A program made the translations under genes and the position numbers. From positions 1-64,000 of the forward strand of contig SZOQ01000006.1 of assembly GCA_030272835.1 (NCBI GenBank): a stretch of DNA of 64,000 bases, read 5' to 3'. The notes under the pieces are model-generated. The model had not been told where the DNA came from. It searched no databases and was given only the letters and a program-made list of their open reading frames with translations. Position 1 is the stretch's first letter, and the number at the start of each line of letters is the position of its first letter. Shown in pieces: positions 43,401 through 50,847 of this stretch. The DNA comes from 2-12-FULL-60-25 sp003576745 (GTDB taxonomy: Bacteria; Patescibacteriota; Patescibacteriia; 2-12-FULL-60-25).

Positions 43401-44404
43401 AATCGTCCGCCGTCCAGAGCCACCATGGGACGCAGATCCGGCGGAATCACGGGGATCGCCTTCAGAATCATCCAGTGCGGGTCAAGCCCCTGCTGAATAA
43501 AGGACTTCAGGAGCTTGAGGCGACGAATCAGGCGATCTCGCTTGCCTTCGGAAGCCTTCTGTAAATCATCGGCTAAAAGTTTCACCGTGGCCTCCATGTC
43601 CATTTTTTTCAGAAGCTCGTCCACGGCTTCGGCGCCGATTTTCGCCTCAAAGACATGCCCGTACCGAAGCGACGCATCATGATATTCGCTTTCGCTCAAA
43701 ATCTTGAGCGGCCGAAGGTCTTTCAACTCCTTCTCCGAGATCGTAAACTCTTCGTCAAGCTCATCGAGTTTGGCAGTTTTGGTCTGCTGGAGTTTTTCCA
43801 GGATGTCCTCGGCCTCCTTCTTTTTCAATCCCTGCTCGGCTGCGGACTCGTTCGCTTTTTTCAGCTCCCGTTCATATTCGCTCTCGAGAGCCTTCCGCTT
43901 TCCTTTGTATTCCATGCGCAACTGCTCAAGGGTATTCTGCCGCAATTCCTCATTGACGTCCGTCACAATGAATGACGCAAAATAAATGACTTTTTCAAGC
44001 GCCTGCACGCTCATGTCGAGCGTAGTTCCGACTTTCGAAGGGACGCCGCGGAGGAACCAAATGTGACTTACGGGAGCGGAAAGTTCGATATGGCCAAAGC
44101 GTTCTCGCCGCACAAGACTGTGCGTCACTTCCACGCCGCATTTGTCGCATACGATGCCCTTATAGCGGATCTTTTTGTACTTTCCGCAATAACATTCCCA
44201 GTCCTTGGAGGGACCGAAAATTTCCTCGGCGAACAGTCCGGATTTTTCCGGCTTCTGCGTACGGTAGTTTATGGTTTCCGGCTTGGTCACCTCGCCATAG
44301 GACCAGCCGCGGATGGTTTCCGGCGACGCAAGCTTGAGCCGCATGGCGTCGAAATCCGTTGTCTTGATGTTTTCAGTTTGGAAGAAAGGCATACGGGTGG
44401 TCAT
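40454..44404 (-). CDS. rpoC: RNA polymerase subunit beta-prime
   Basis: Catalytic subunit of RNA polymerase. The 1,316-residue protein has the N-terminal zinc site C71, C73, C86, C89 (CYCGKYKK..CDKCG), the metal-binding NADFDGDQMAVH (about residue 535), the trigger-loop region near MRTFHTGGVAG, and the second zinc site (DCGDTDG; CRMKRGICQRCYG). Coiled-coil residues at about 155-215 are Glu/Lys-rich. The ATG overlaps the rpoB stop by one base (TAATG), giving translational coupling. It ends at a strong bidirectional terminator. Confidence 0.98.
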   Translation of the reverse strand: MTTRMPFFQTENIKTTDFDAMRLKLASPETIRGWSYGEVTKPETINYRTQKPEKSGLFAEEIFGPSKDWECYCGKYKKIRYKGIVCDKCGVEVTHSLVRRERFGHIELSAPVSHIWFLRGVPSKVGTTLDMSVQALEKVIYFASFIVTDVNEELRQNTLEQLRMEYKGKRKALESEYERELKKANESAAEQGLKKKEAEDILEKLQQTKTAKLDELDEEFTISEKELKDLRPLKILSESEYHDASLRYGHVFEAKIGAEAVDELLKKMDMEATVKLLADDLQKASEGKRDRLIRRLKLLKSFIQQGLDPHWMILKAIPVIPPDLRPMVALDGGRFATSDLNDLYRRVINRNNRLKRLVELNAPEVITRNEKRMLQEAVDSLIDNSARHSKTVIAATGKKRQLKSLADILKGKQGRFRQNLLGKRIDYSGRSVIVIGPTLRMHQCGLPKIMALELFRPFIISQLIKREYVHNIRSANRFIEADHPEVWDILEEVATNSVVLLNRAPTLHRLGIQGFQPVLIEGKAIQIHPMVCAAFNADFDGDQMAVHVPLTEEARQEARNLMLSTNNLLKPATGQPVARPDKDIAWGCFYMTTMTEPVDGNMKTFGSPQAALYAYQSGSISVGERIATRLSLGEPMIETTAGRILLNDLFPKEVGFRNEPIGTKQLAEITRVTLEVRGFERTARFLDEVKEIGFKYATRSGFSYGMGDLPAVELKRRLIQEGERKVEEIEQQYKEGLLTKSERYNQIIKMWADVKDQVQRLCEEALDPLGTVYSMIKSGARGSVGQLTNVVGMKGLVANPAGLTIELPVKSSLREGLDVLEYFISSHGARKGLTDTALKTANAGYLTRRLVDVAQDVVIMEEDCGDTDGVLLEAKECEEIGEPLMTRLLGRVLLGDIKNPKTKKTLFKKGHLITEDDIRELEKHAVQEARVRSVLTCRMKRGICQRCYGYDLAYNELVKLGTAVGIIAAQSIGEPGTQLTMRTFHTGGVAGGDITMGLPRVEELFEARSPKRKAIIAEVAGKIAVTSGERRIIELQNGERVLDTNSGGKVITVEHTAVQEDSVSRESGDEVKIKAGDTVKQGDVLIVKKDGTEISAEHAGVISTSGKTIKVIWEGPAREEYQVPIGYQILVKNGDEVQPGDALTEGHMDLSQLFRYKGRQAVMRYVLKETLYIYASQGQKLNAKHVEVIIRQMFSRMYVIDAGDTDLLPGEVVDRARYQVENERVEAKGERPAEANELFMGITKISLSTESFLSAASFQETAKVLINAAITGKVDRLEGLKENVIIGRLIPAGTGFGDRDDEEVPEDEMDIEAQPV

Positions 44405-47400
44405 TAGGCTTCATGTTTGAGTCCCTCGCTCGGCCCCCACTCGATATGGTCTTCTGGTGCCGGAGCATTCGTGAGCGGCGCGCGAGGGCGGAATTGATCC
44501 GGACGTGATGCATGTTCGTCGATACGCTGGCCCTCCTTCAGGAGTTCCACGTCCAGGCACAGGCCCTTGAGTTCGCGGACAAGCACGTTAAAGGATTCCG
44601 GAACATTCACCTTGCGGATGGGTTCCCCCTTAATAATGGACTCGTATGCTTTGGATCGTCCGGGAACATCGTCGGATTTGATGGTGAGGATTTCCTGAAG
44701 CGTATGCGCCGCGCCATAGGCTTCGAGCGCCCACACTTCCATTTCGCCGAAGCGTTGTCCGCCGGATTGCGCCTTGCCGCCGAGGGGTTGCTGGGTAATA
44801 AGCGAGTATGGACCAATGGATCGCTGGTGGATTTTGTCCTCGACCATGTGATTCAGCTTCAGCATGTAGATATAGCCGACGGTCGGATGATGGTCATACG
44901 CCTCGCCCGTTCTCCCGTCATACAGCTGAATGCGCCCGTCTTCGGGGAACCCCGCACGGACCAGCTCCTCGCGGATTGTCTGTTCCGGAACACCGTCGAA
45001 TACCGGCGAAGCCACCGTGTACCCAAGGGCATTTGCGGCAAGCCCGAGATGCGTTTCCAGAATCTGCCCGAGGTTCATGCGGGATACCACGCCGAGCGGA
45101 GACAAAATGACATCCACCGGCGTTCCGTCTTCGAGGAACGGCATGTCCTCCACCGGAACAATCTTTGAGATAACGCCCTTGTTTCCGTGGCGTCCGGCCA
45201 GCTTGTCGCCCACCTGGATTTTCCGGAGATCCGCGACCGCCACCACATATTGCTTGATGACGCCCGGCTGAAGTTTATCGCCCGCATCGCGGGAGAACAC
45301 TTTAACGTCCACAACGCGCCCGTGTTCGCCATGCGAAAGATACAGAGAGGAATCGCGCACATCGCGGGCCTTCTCTCCGAAAATCGCGCGGAGGAGTTTT
45401 TCTTCCGCAGACAGATCGGTTTCGCCCTTGGGTGTAATTTTCCCTACGAGAATATCGCCGGACTTCACTTCGGCTCCGATATGAACAATGCCCTGGTCGT
45501 CCAGATTTTTGAGCTTTTCTTCCGAGACATTCGGGATATCCGACGTCACGACTTCCGGCCCGAGCTTTGTATCGCGGACATCAATAAGGTGATGTTCGAT
45601 ATGAATGGAGGTGAGCCGGTCCGCATGCACCAACCGTTCGCTCAAAATAATGGCGTCCTCATAGTTATAACCGTCCCAGGACAGGAAGGTGCAGAGCAGG
45701 TTCTGGCCGAGCGCGATTTCGCCGCGATCGCAGGATGTCCCGTCCACGAGCACTTCCCCGGCATGAATCTGCTGCCCTTTGCTCACGCGGGGGCGCTGAT
45801 TGATGCATGTGGAATGATTCGAACGCTGGAATTTAATGAGATCGTATCGACGGATGTCTCCCGCGTCGGTTTGAATTTCCACATGGCTGCCGTCCACCGA
45901 CACCACAACGCCCTCGTCCGGCGACAGCACAACGTGTCCGGAGTCCACGGCGGAGCGGCGTTCTACGCCCGTCCCCACGATAGGGGCGTCGGGTTTGATG
46001 CAGGGAACGGCCTGCCGCTGCATATTGGTTCCCATGAGCGCGCGATGGCCGTCGTCGTGCTCCACGAACGGAATGAGCGACGTGCCGATAGAAAGCACTT
46101 GTTTCGACGAAACGTCGATATAGTCGATGTCCGCAACATCCACGGTGGTCGGCTCGCCGTTTTTTCTGGCCGCGGCGCGCGGCAAAAGGAATCGGCCGGT
46201 CTTTTGATCGATGGGCGTGGTGGCCGGAGCCGTTGTTCCGCGTTCTTCCGTAAAGGCATTCAAATACACAATCTCGTCCGTCACATACGGTTCAATCGGA
46301 ATCCGCTCCAACGTGAACGATGCCTTCATGGCTTTTGCCATGTCTTTGGTGACCGTATCTCCCCGTTTGCCGAGCGCCTTCCCGTCTCCGGTCGTTATGT
46401 CGAGCCGGAGGACTTCGTCCACGGCGTCCTTGCCGTCATTGTTCGCCCAAGCCTTAACCTTCCGATACGGCGTTTCGATGAAACCGAAATCATTGATACG
46501 CGAATAAGAAGCCAAGTGGCCGACAAGCCCGATATTCGGACCTTCCGGCGACGCGATCGGACAAATGCGCCCATAATGCGTCCGATGCACATCGCGAACA
46601 TCGAATCCGGCACGTTCACGCGTGAGGCCGCCCGGACCCATCGCGGACAAACGGCGCTTGTGTTCGAGCTCAGACAACGGATTCGTCTGATCCATGAACT
46701 GGGACAGCTGCGAGCTCATAAAGAACTCGCGAACGGCCCCGATGACCGGACGAGCATTGATAAGCTTGGCAGGCGTGAGATTGGTAATGTCCTGCGTGGA
46801 CATGCGGTCCTTAATGATGCGCTCCATGCGCGCGAGCCCAATGCGGAAACGGCTCTGCACAAGCTCTCCGATGGCGCGGACGCGCCGATTGCCCAAATGG
46901 TCCACGTCGTCCGGTTCTTCCTGACTGATATTCAAACGGATGATTTCGCGAAGAATATGGACGATGTCGTCCTTGGTGAGAATGCGAAAATCTTCCTTTT
47001 TTACCGTATCGCGGTCCGCGGGAAGGCCGAAACGCTGGTTGAATTTAAAGCGACCCACGGCCCCAAGGTCATATCGCTCAAACTTGAAGAACATGGAATG
47101 GATGAGGGACTTTGCATTGTCCGCCGTTGCCAAATCGCCCGGCCGAATGCGCTTATAGACCTCGATGTATCCTTCTTCTTCATTTGAAGAAGCGTCTTTT
47201 GCAATGGTCGAATCAATGTAACGATTGAGCGGATGCGTATCCACGTCCGTGAACAGGGCTGCGATATCCTCATTTGAAGATACGCCGAATGCGCGCAACA
47301 GCGACGTCGCCGCGACCTTGCGCTTCCGATCGATCTTCACCCAGATGACATTGTTGGTATCCGTTTCAAATTCCAGCCAAGCGCCGCGATTCGGAATGAG

Positions 47401-47889
47401 TTTCGCCCCGTAATACCGACGGCCGCGTACGGCCTCGGCGGTAAAAAAGGCTCCTGCAGACCGCACAAGCTGGGACACAACCACGCGCTCGACGCCGTTA
47501 ATCACGAAGGTGCCACGATCCGTCATGACAGGAAGCTCGCCCAGGAACACCTCCTGCTCCCGCTCCTCTTTGGTTCGTTTATTCAGAAGCTTGGCCTTCA
47601 CGCGCAGCGGAGCCTCATAATTAATTTTTTTTAGTTTGGAGGTTTTTTCGTCGAACTTTGGATCGTCAAAAAAGTAATCCGTCAAATGGAGCTCGAGGTC
47701 TCGGCCGATAAAATCCTTCACCGGCGTAAGCTCGTTCAAGAGCTCTCGGATACCCTCCTCGAGAAACCAGCGATAGCTGTCCTTCTGAACCTCGATGAGA
47801 TCCGGAAGCGCCATTGCGTCGCGCGACGATGTGAAATAGCGGCGTTCCGGCTCATGGGGCGGAACGCGGCGGAAAATCTGCTCGGCCAT
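44404..47889 (-). CDS. rpoB: RNA polymerase subunit beta
   Basis: 1,161-residue beta subunit. The rifampicin pocket reads SQLSQFMDQTNPLSELEHKR and RLSAMGPGGLTRERAGFDVR, with Asp, His and Ser at the main resistance positions (E. coli 516, 526, 531), so no classical resistance substitution is visible. The C-terminal GQRFGEMEVWALEAYGA and the clamp-interacting end are intact. It is shorter than the E. coli protein, lacking its lineage-specific inserts. It is preceded by an unusually long leader of about 315 nt. Confidence 0.98.
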   Translation of the reverse strand: MAEQIFRRVPPHEPERRYFTSSRDAMALPDLIEVQKDSYRWFLEEGIRELLNELTPVKDFIGRDLELHLTDYFFDDPKFDEKTSKLKKINYEAPLRVKAKLLNKRTKEEREQEVFLGELPVMTDRGTFVINGVERVVVSQLVRSAGAFFTAEAVRGRRYYGAKLIPNRGAWLEFETDTNNVIWVKIDRKRKVAATSLLRAFGVSSNEDIAALFTDVDTHPLNRYIDSTIAKDASSNEEEGYIEVYKRIRPGDLATADNAKSLIHSMFFKFERYDLGAVGRFKFNQRFGLPADRDTVKKEDFRILTKDDIVHILREIIRLNISQEEPDDVDHLGNRRVRAIGELVQSRFRIGLARMERIIKDRMSTQDITNLTPAKLINARPVIGAVREFFMSSQLSQFMDQTNPLSELEHKRRLSAMGPGGLTRERAGFDVRDVHRTHYGRICPIASPEGPNIGLVGHLASYSRINDFGFIETPYRKVKAWANNDGKDAVDEVLRLDITTGDGKALGKRGDTVTKDMAKAMKASFTLERIPIEPYVTDEIVYLNAFTEERGTTAPATTPIDQKTGRFLLPRAAARKNGEPTTVDVADIDYIDVSSKQVLSIGTSLIPFVEHDDGHRALMGTNMQRQAVPCIKPDAPIVGTGVERRSAVDSGHVVLSPDEGVVVSVDGSHVEIQTDAGDIRRYDLIKFQRSNHSTCINQRPRVSKGQQIHAGEVLVDGTSCDRGEIALGQNLLCTFLSWDGYNYEDAIILSERLVHADRLTSIHIEHHLIDVRDTKLGPEVVTSDIPNVSEEKLKNLDDQGIVHIGAEVKSGDILVGKITPKGETDLSAEEKLLRAIFGEKARDVRDSSLYLSHGEHGRVVDVKVFSRDAGDKLQPGVIKQYVVAVADLRKIQVGDKLAGRHGNKGVISKIVPVEDMPFLEDGTPVDVILSPLGVVSRMNLGQILETHLGLAANALGYTVASPVFDGVPEQTIREELVRAGFPEDGRIQLYDGRTGEAYDHHPTVGYIYMLKLNHMVEDKIHQRSIGPYSLITQQPLGGKAQSGGQRFGEMEVWALEAYGAAHTLQEILTIKSDDVPGRSKAYESIIKGEPIRKVNVPESFNVLVRELKGLCLDVELLKEGQRIDEHASRPDQFRPRAPLTNAPAPEDHIEWGPSEGLKHEA

Positions 47890-48205
47890 GTGAAGGGAGG
47901 AACATGCGCGAACCCGCTCCCCGATCCCACCCCCGGGAAGAGGACCGGAAAGCCGGGACCCCGAGGGGAAGAATCAGATGAACGGTGCGCAGAATGAGTA
48001 ATGCCGTCGGATACCCTCCGTCGAGACGGGCTCGAAAAATGAGGGATCGGAGCGGTGCGCCCGGAGACGCAAACGCCTCCCGTGACGAGTAAACGGGAGG
48101 CATCGGCATCTCCTCTATCGGGAAACAATCATTCGAATGACGATGAGGGTGTCCTCGAGGCGGACAAAAAGGCTTGCGTCCTTTTCTATAATCCCGCCTG
48201 TGCGC
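47890..48205 (-). promoter_or_regulatory. Long structured rpoB-rpoC leader
   Basis: From the promoter at 48212-48240 the transcript runs about 315 nt before the rpoB ATG. It contains the hairpin GCCTCCCGT..ACGGGAGGC (48079-48105), a GGAC/GTCC hairpin near its 5' end, and an 83-codon ORF (48103 down to 47852) with an AGAGGAG ribosome site that overlaps the rpoB start out of frame. No ribosomal protein genes (rplJL) precede rpoB. A role in rpoBC regulation is inferred. Nothing else gene-like is seen in 47890-48330. Confidence 0.45.
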
Positions 48206-48211
48206 GCGCGA

Positions 48212-48240
48212 AGAATAGCGAAGATGTGGCATATGGTCAA
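48212..48240 (-). promoter_or_regulatory. Promoter of rpoB-rpoC
   Basis: Minus-strand TTGACC (48235-48240), 17 nt, TATTCT (48212-48217). Start expected near 48205. Confidence 0.7.
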
Positions 48241-48332
48241 GCCCGGAGGGGTGGATAGAGGAGGAAGGCGTATCTCCATAAGGCCAGAAACGGAAAAATA
48301 TCGGGTTTTTCATATTAAAATGCCTATCAGGC

Positions 48333-48361
48333 TTGACAAAACGGCATATTTCTGATATAGT
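48333..48361 (+). promoter_or_regulatory. Near-consensus promoter of the 48.5-kb gene
   Basis: TTGACA (48333-48338), 17 nt, TATAGT (48356-48361). Divergent from rpoB. Confidence 0.8.
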
Positions 48362-48367
48362 TTTCGG

Positions 48368-48463
48368 TTCCGTAATGAACGGAACTCCCCCGCAGAAGAG
48401 CGGGTTCGCGGCCCATTCTTCCGCGGGGGAATCAACCCCCGCACTTTCCAAACCGAGGGAACC
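48368..48463 (+). promoter_or_regulatory. Structured leader of the 48.5-kb gene
   Basis: A leader of about 95 nt with nested pairing: GTTCCGT/ACGGAAC hairpin at the 5' end; CCCCCGC with GCGGGGG; and GGTTCC at the 5' end complementary to GGAACC directly before the ATG. The first and last pairings exclude each other, so start-codon access could switch. Ligand or trigger unknown. Confidence 0.45.
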
Positions 48464-48784
48464 ATGGAATATCACGACACGCGACGCTGGGCCATCCATG
48501 ATTTCATGGTCCACGTTGTCGCAGAGAAGTCCCTGCTCGTCGAGGAGACGCACAGGGACGCGTGGCCTACCAAGGTCACGCTCGTCGAGCGCTGCGGACG
48601 CGGCGAAACGCCGGTCCGAAGCTTCGTACTCGACATCGAGTACGGTCGCTTCGCCGCGGAGCTCAAGCGGTACGTACAACGAATCAATCGGCACCGAACA
48701 CTATTTTGCTTAGCCGAGACGGATTCGGACATCTACGTCACCAACCAAATCTCCATGTTTTTGCGCCGCACCGCTGCGGCATGA
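48464..48784 (+). CDS. 106-residue hypothetical protein
   Basis: A small soluble protein (MEYHDTRRWAIHDFMVHVVA) with alternating strands (SLLVEETHRDAWPTKVTLVE), a helix (DIEYGRFAAELKRYVQRINR) and a last strand (TLFCLAETDSDIYVTNQISM). The pattern suggests a compact alpha/beta fold, family unknown. No classical Shine-Dalgarno; the start is framed by GGGAACC. It is the first gene of the accessory stretch, with a strong promoter and a structured leader, and is followed by a perfect 11-bp hairpin. Confidence 0.65.
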   Translation: MEYHDTRRWAIHDFMVHVVAEKSLLVEETHRDAWPTKVTLVERCGRGETPVRSFVLDIEYGRFAAELKRYVQRINRHRTLFCLAETDSDIYVTNQISMFLRRTAAA

Positions 48785-48812
48785 CCCTCAACCCAGCCTG
48801 TCCCTACTTCAG

Positions 48813-48836
48813 AAGAGCGATGCACATGCATCGCTC
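48813..48836 (+). terminator. Hairpin after the 48.5-kb gene
   Basis: AGAGCGATGCA-CA-TGCATCGCTCT, a perfect 11-bp stem with a two-base centre, followed by a weak ATCTGTTT tract. Confidence 0.55.
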
Positions 48837-49204
48837 TATCTGTTTGCGGAAAAAGATATCCGTGCGGGGTTTGTGATCCTGAACGGAAACGGCGGAACCC
48901 AAAAGGGAGAACGCAGTCGTGATCGAAGAAGACATCCTGGAAACCCTGGCCGAGAACGCTCTGTTCAAAATCTACGACTCCCTAATAGGGAGAAAAGGAA
49001 ACGCTGCGGAAAAAGGTGGCGGAAATTCAGAGCGACGCCGACACAACCAATGACGAAATGTTCGCGCTCGAAATCATGCGCGATCTCTCCGGCCGCATCG
49101 ACCAGGCCCTGGAAGACCTTGAGCGGGTCATCCCTGGAAAAATCGCAGCCACCGCCTCGCGTCTCACGCCCGCCGAAGGACAGGATCCTCGGCGGGTATT
49201 TCTT

Positions 49205-49365
49205 ATGGATCATTGGTTCGCAGGACCGTGGGTTCGTGTGCGGGAAGAATCCGTAGCCTACGAACCTACGATCGTACGAACCTCATGCTCGACCCAAGGC
49301 TCAAGACTCATGACCCGTGACCGTCTGCATTCCGCTTCCCCCCTCCCCAGACCCTCGCCCCCGTT
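49205..49365 (+). repeat. Dispersed intergenic repeat, copy R6
   Basis: Words cgtgggttcgtgtgcggg, cctacgaacctacgatcg, cccaaggctcaagactcatg and cgcttcccccctcccc; it shares gaacctacg and catgacccgtg with R2. It lies between the frameshifted gene and the next promoter and has overwritten the 3' end of the former. Confidence 0.65.
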
Positions 49366-49370
49366 GCCTG

Positions 49371-49379
49371 TGCTACCAT
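49371..49379 (+). promoter_or_regulatory. Extended -10 promoter of the 61-aa gene
   Basis: TGCTACCAT, 6 nt before the ATG at 49386; the transcript would be leaderless. Confidence 0.55.
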
Positions 49380-49385
49380 ATTCGC

Positions 49386-49571
49386 ATGAAGAAGCGGTCT
49401 CACCCGACCAAGAAGCCGTCATCCAGGGTGATTGGGACCCTGCGGATCCATGATCTGGAAAAAAAGGTCCGCAAGCCGTCCGCGCCTCCTGGGCAACGCT
49501 TCAAAAGCAAGAAGGCCTATAACCGCTCGGCAAAAAAACGGGAAGACCGGGGTCTCTCAAGCCATGCTTGA
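49386..49571 (+). CDS. Small highly basic hypothetical protein (61 aa)
   Basis: MKKRSHPTKKPSSRVIGTLR, then IHDLEKKVRKPSAPPGQRFK and a basic tail (SKKAYNRSAKKREDRGLSSHA). The net charge is strongly positive, with no TM or zinc motif. It may be a nucleic-acid- or ribosome-associated protein, by charge only. The extended -10 ends 6 nt before ATG 49386, which decides the start. It is followed directly by an intrinsic terminator, so it is a monocistronic unit. Confidence 0.6.
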   Translation: MKKRSHPTKKPSSRVIGTLRIHDLEKKVRKPSAPPGQRFKSKKAYNRSAKKREDRGLSSHA

Positions 49572-49597
49572 CCGAGAGCCAAAAACATGAGGCGCTC

Positions 49598-49622
49598 AGA
49601 CGTCCGGCCGGGCGTCTTTTTC
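49598..49622 (+). terminator. Intrinsic terminator of the 61-aa gene
   Basis: AGACG-t-CCG..CGG-g-CGTCT stem followed by TTTTT. Confidence 0.8.
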
Positions 49623-49665
49623 GTCAGCCTGCCGTATGGCATAGTGGACACAGGACCTTCAACAC

Positions 49666-50154
49666 ATGAGCGGCACCCTTTTAGGAAATCGGCTCTACAT
49701 GTCTACGAATGATCCGTGTCCCGCTTGCGGGAAACGGATATACGCGCGCGTGCTTGTCCTGAACAGGACGGAACGTCTCTGGATCCTTGTGGAGGACTAT
49801 TGCGCATCTGTTCAGTGTCAGCCCGCCATGCGCGGATCCATCCCCGACCTTCTTATTCACGGACATCCGGTTCTGGTCCCCGAATGCTTTCAGGTGAGTC
49901 TCGATCTCTGCCGCTATTGCCAACGGGCCGACGCAACCAGTATTGATCGAGGGAATCATCACGTGGCCAAGGAATGCCCGGGTTGCGATCTGCTCTATGT
50001 CCCCCGCTTCAATCGGAACCGGTGGCTCCGCGACGATGAACCGTACATTGATACGCTAGACGACGGAGACATAGCCGATGACGAAAACGATAGCGGCATC
50101 CGTTCAAAAAGCCCTATGCCGTTCGCAAACGGAGCGGCCGGAGAAAAACGCTGA
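49666..50154 (+). CDS. Zinc-ribbon-type hypothetical protein
   Basis: A 162-residue protein with several Cys pairs: CPAC (18-21), C46 and C51, CRYC (82-85) and CPGC (104-107), enough for two zinc ribbons. The last 35 residues are acidic (DTLDDGDIADDENDSG). AGGA lies 10 nt before ATG 49666; ATG 49699 (MSTNDPCPAC) is an alternative start just before the first CxxC. The family is unrecognised; a nucleic-acid or protein-binding adaptor role is a guess from the ribbons. Confidence 0.68.
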   Translation: MSGTLLGNRLYMSTNDPCPACGKRIYARVLVLNRTERLWILVEDYCASVQCQPAMRGSIPDLLIHGHPVLVPECFQVSLDLCRYCQRADATSIDRGNHHVAKECPGCDLLYVPRFNRNRWLRDDEPYIDTLDDGDIADDENDSGIRSKSPMPFANGAAGEKR

Positions 50155-50230
50155 TGCTTTCCCTCACGAACCCCGATGTATTCCTCCCGGCATCCACATG
50201 TTCGTCGTCCGGGGGAAGAGAGGAGTGCCC

Positions 50231-50494
50231 ATGTACGCAAGCATGCTCGTCCGATATTCCTTGGTCCTTTTCGCAGGGAGTCTGCTCGGCTACTGCCTCC
50301 GCGAGAACAGGCAAAGCCCTCCCGGCGCGGACAGGGAACCCGAATCTTCACACTGCATTTCTCCCATGCCCGTACCTTCATGGAACACGGAAGGTGTAAT
50401 CATGTTCCCCGGCGTCGACACCGAATTTGCGCCATATGAGATTCCGGAACAGGAACATCGCCATGCCGGAATCCGACAAACGTTTCGACTGTAA
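50231..50494 (+). CDS. Small single-pass membrane or secreted protein
   Basis: An 87-residue ORF beginning MYASMLVRYSLVLFAGSLLG with a hydrophobic segment (about 5-21) that could be a signal or TM helix. A polar segment with two Cys and a Pro-rich end (SPMPVPSWNTEGVIMFPGVD) follow. ATG 50231 is chosen because AGGAG lies 5 nt upstream; longer in-frame starts to 50078 overlap the previous gene. It ends before an intrinsic terminator. Unknown family. Confidence 0.5.
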   Translation: MYASMLVRYSLVLFAGSLLGYCLRENRQSPPGADREPESSHCISPMPVPSWNTEGVIMFPGVDTEFAPYEIPEQEHRHAGIRQTFRL

Positions 50495-50549
50495 TCCGCG
50501 GGAAAGCCATGCGGAAAAAAGGCCGCTGTCCTGACCCCACCAATCCTCT

Positions 50550-50582
50550 GCGCCATCCTCAACACAGGAAGGCGCTTTTATT
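50550..50582 (+). terminator. Intrinsic terminator
   Basis: GCGCCatCCT..AGGaaGGCGC followed by TTTTATT. Confidence 0.7.
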
Positions 50583-50584
50583 AT

Positions 50585-50808
50585 GGACTAAGAGAAAATT
50601 ATAGCTGGGAGTTGTTGGCAATCAGCAAAAGAAACAGGGCAAAGGGAACGGGTAACAGGTTATTGGTTATGGGGTTCAGGTTACGGGGCGCATGGCTCAC
50701 GGCGCATGGCCTACGCAACCACGCGCTACGCCCCCCTACGCAACCACGTCCTACGTACTCTTCCTCCCTACGCAACCACGCAACCCTATTTCCTGTCCCT
50801 CATCAAGT
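50585..50808 (+). repeat. Dispersed intergenic repeat, copy R7
   Basis: Starts with the nusA-promoter-like module (50598-50620), then gggcaaagggaacgggtaac, ggttattggttatgggg, cggggcgcatggctcacg and several ctacgcaaccacg words ending at a promoter. No gene in 50495-50812. Confidence 0.75.
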
Positions 50809-50812
50809 ACCC

Positions 50813-50841
50813 TTGACAAAAAGACCATTTTTTGATAGATT
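50813..50841 (+). promoter_or_regulatory. Near-consensus promoter
   Basis: TTGACA (50813-50818), 17 nt, TAGATT (50836-50841), directly after repeat R7. Start near 50848. Confidence 0.75.
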
Positions 50842-50847
50842 ATCCGG

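Larger units (their letters stand above)
48919..49453 (+). pseudogene. Frameshifted small helical protein gene running into a repeat
   Basis: From GTG 48919 (ribosome site AAGGGAGA at 48903-48910) the frame reads VIEEDILETLAENALFKIYD then SLIGRKGNAAEK. At the A5 run 49010-49014 removing one A joins it smoothly to KVAEIQSDADTTNDEMFALE and IMRDLSGRIDQALEDLERVI. Without that change it stops at 49058-49060. The second frame continues past about 49205 into repeat copy R6 (..EESVAYEPTIVRTS..), so the native 3' end is also lost. It could be a pseudogene, a sequencing error or programmed slippage. Function unknown. Confidence 0.6.

Noticed and set aside
47852..48694. 280-codon minus-strand ORF across the rpoB leader and the 48.5-kb gene
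   Set aside because: It crosses two divergent promoters and opposes a better-supported gene. Only its last 83 codons, which follow a ribosome site, are kept as a possible uORF.
1029..50808. Interpreting the short word repeats as a CRISPR array or tandem satellite
   Set aside because: Repeats vary in length and order, lie at separate loci, have no uniform spacers and no cas genes.
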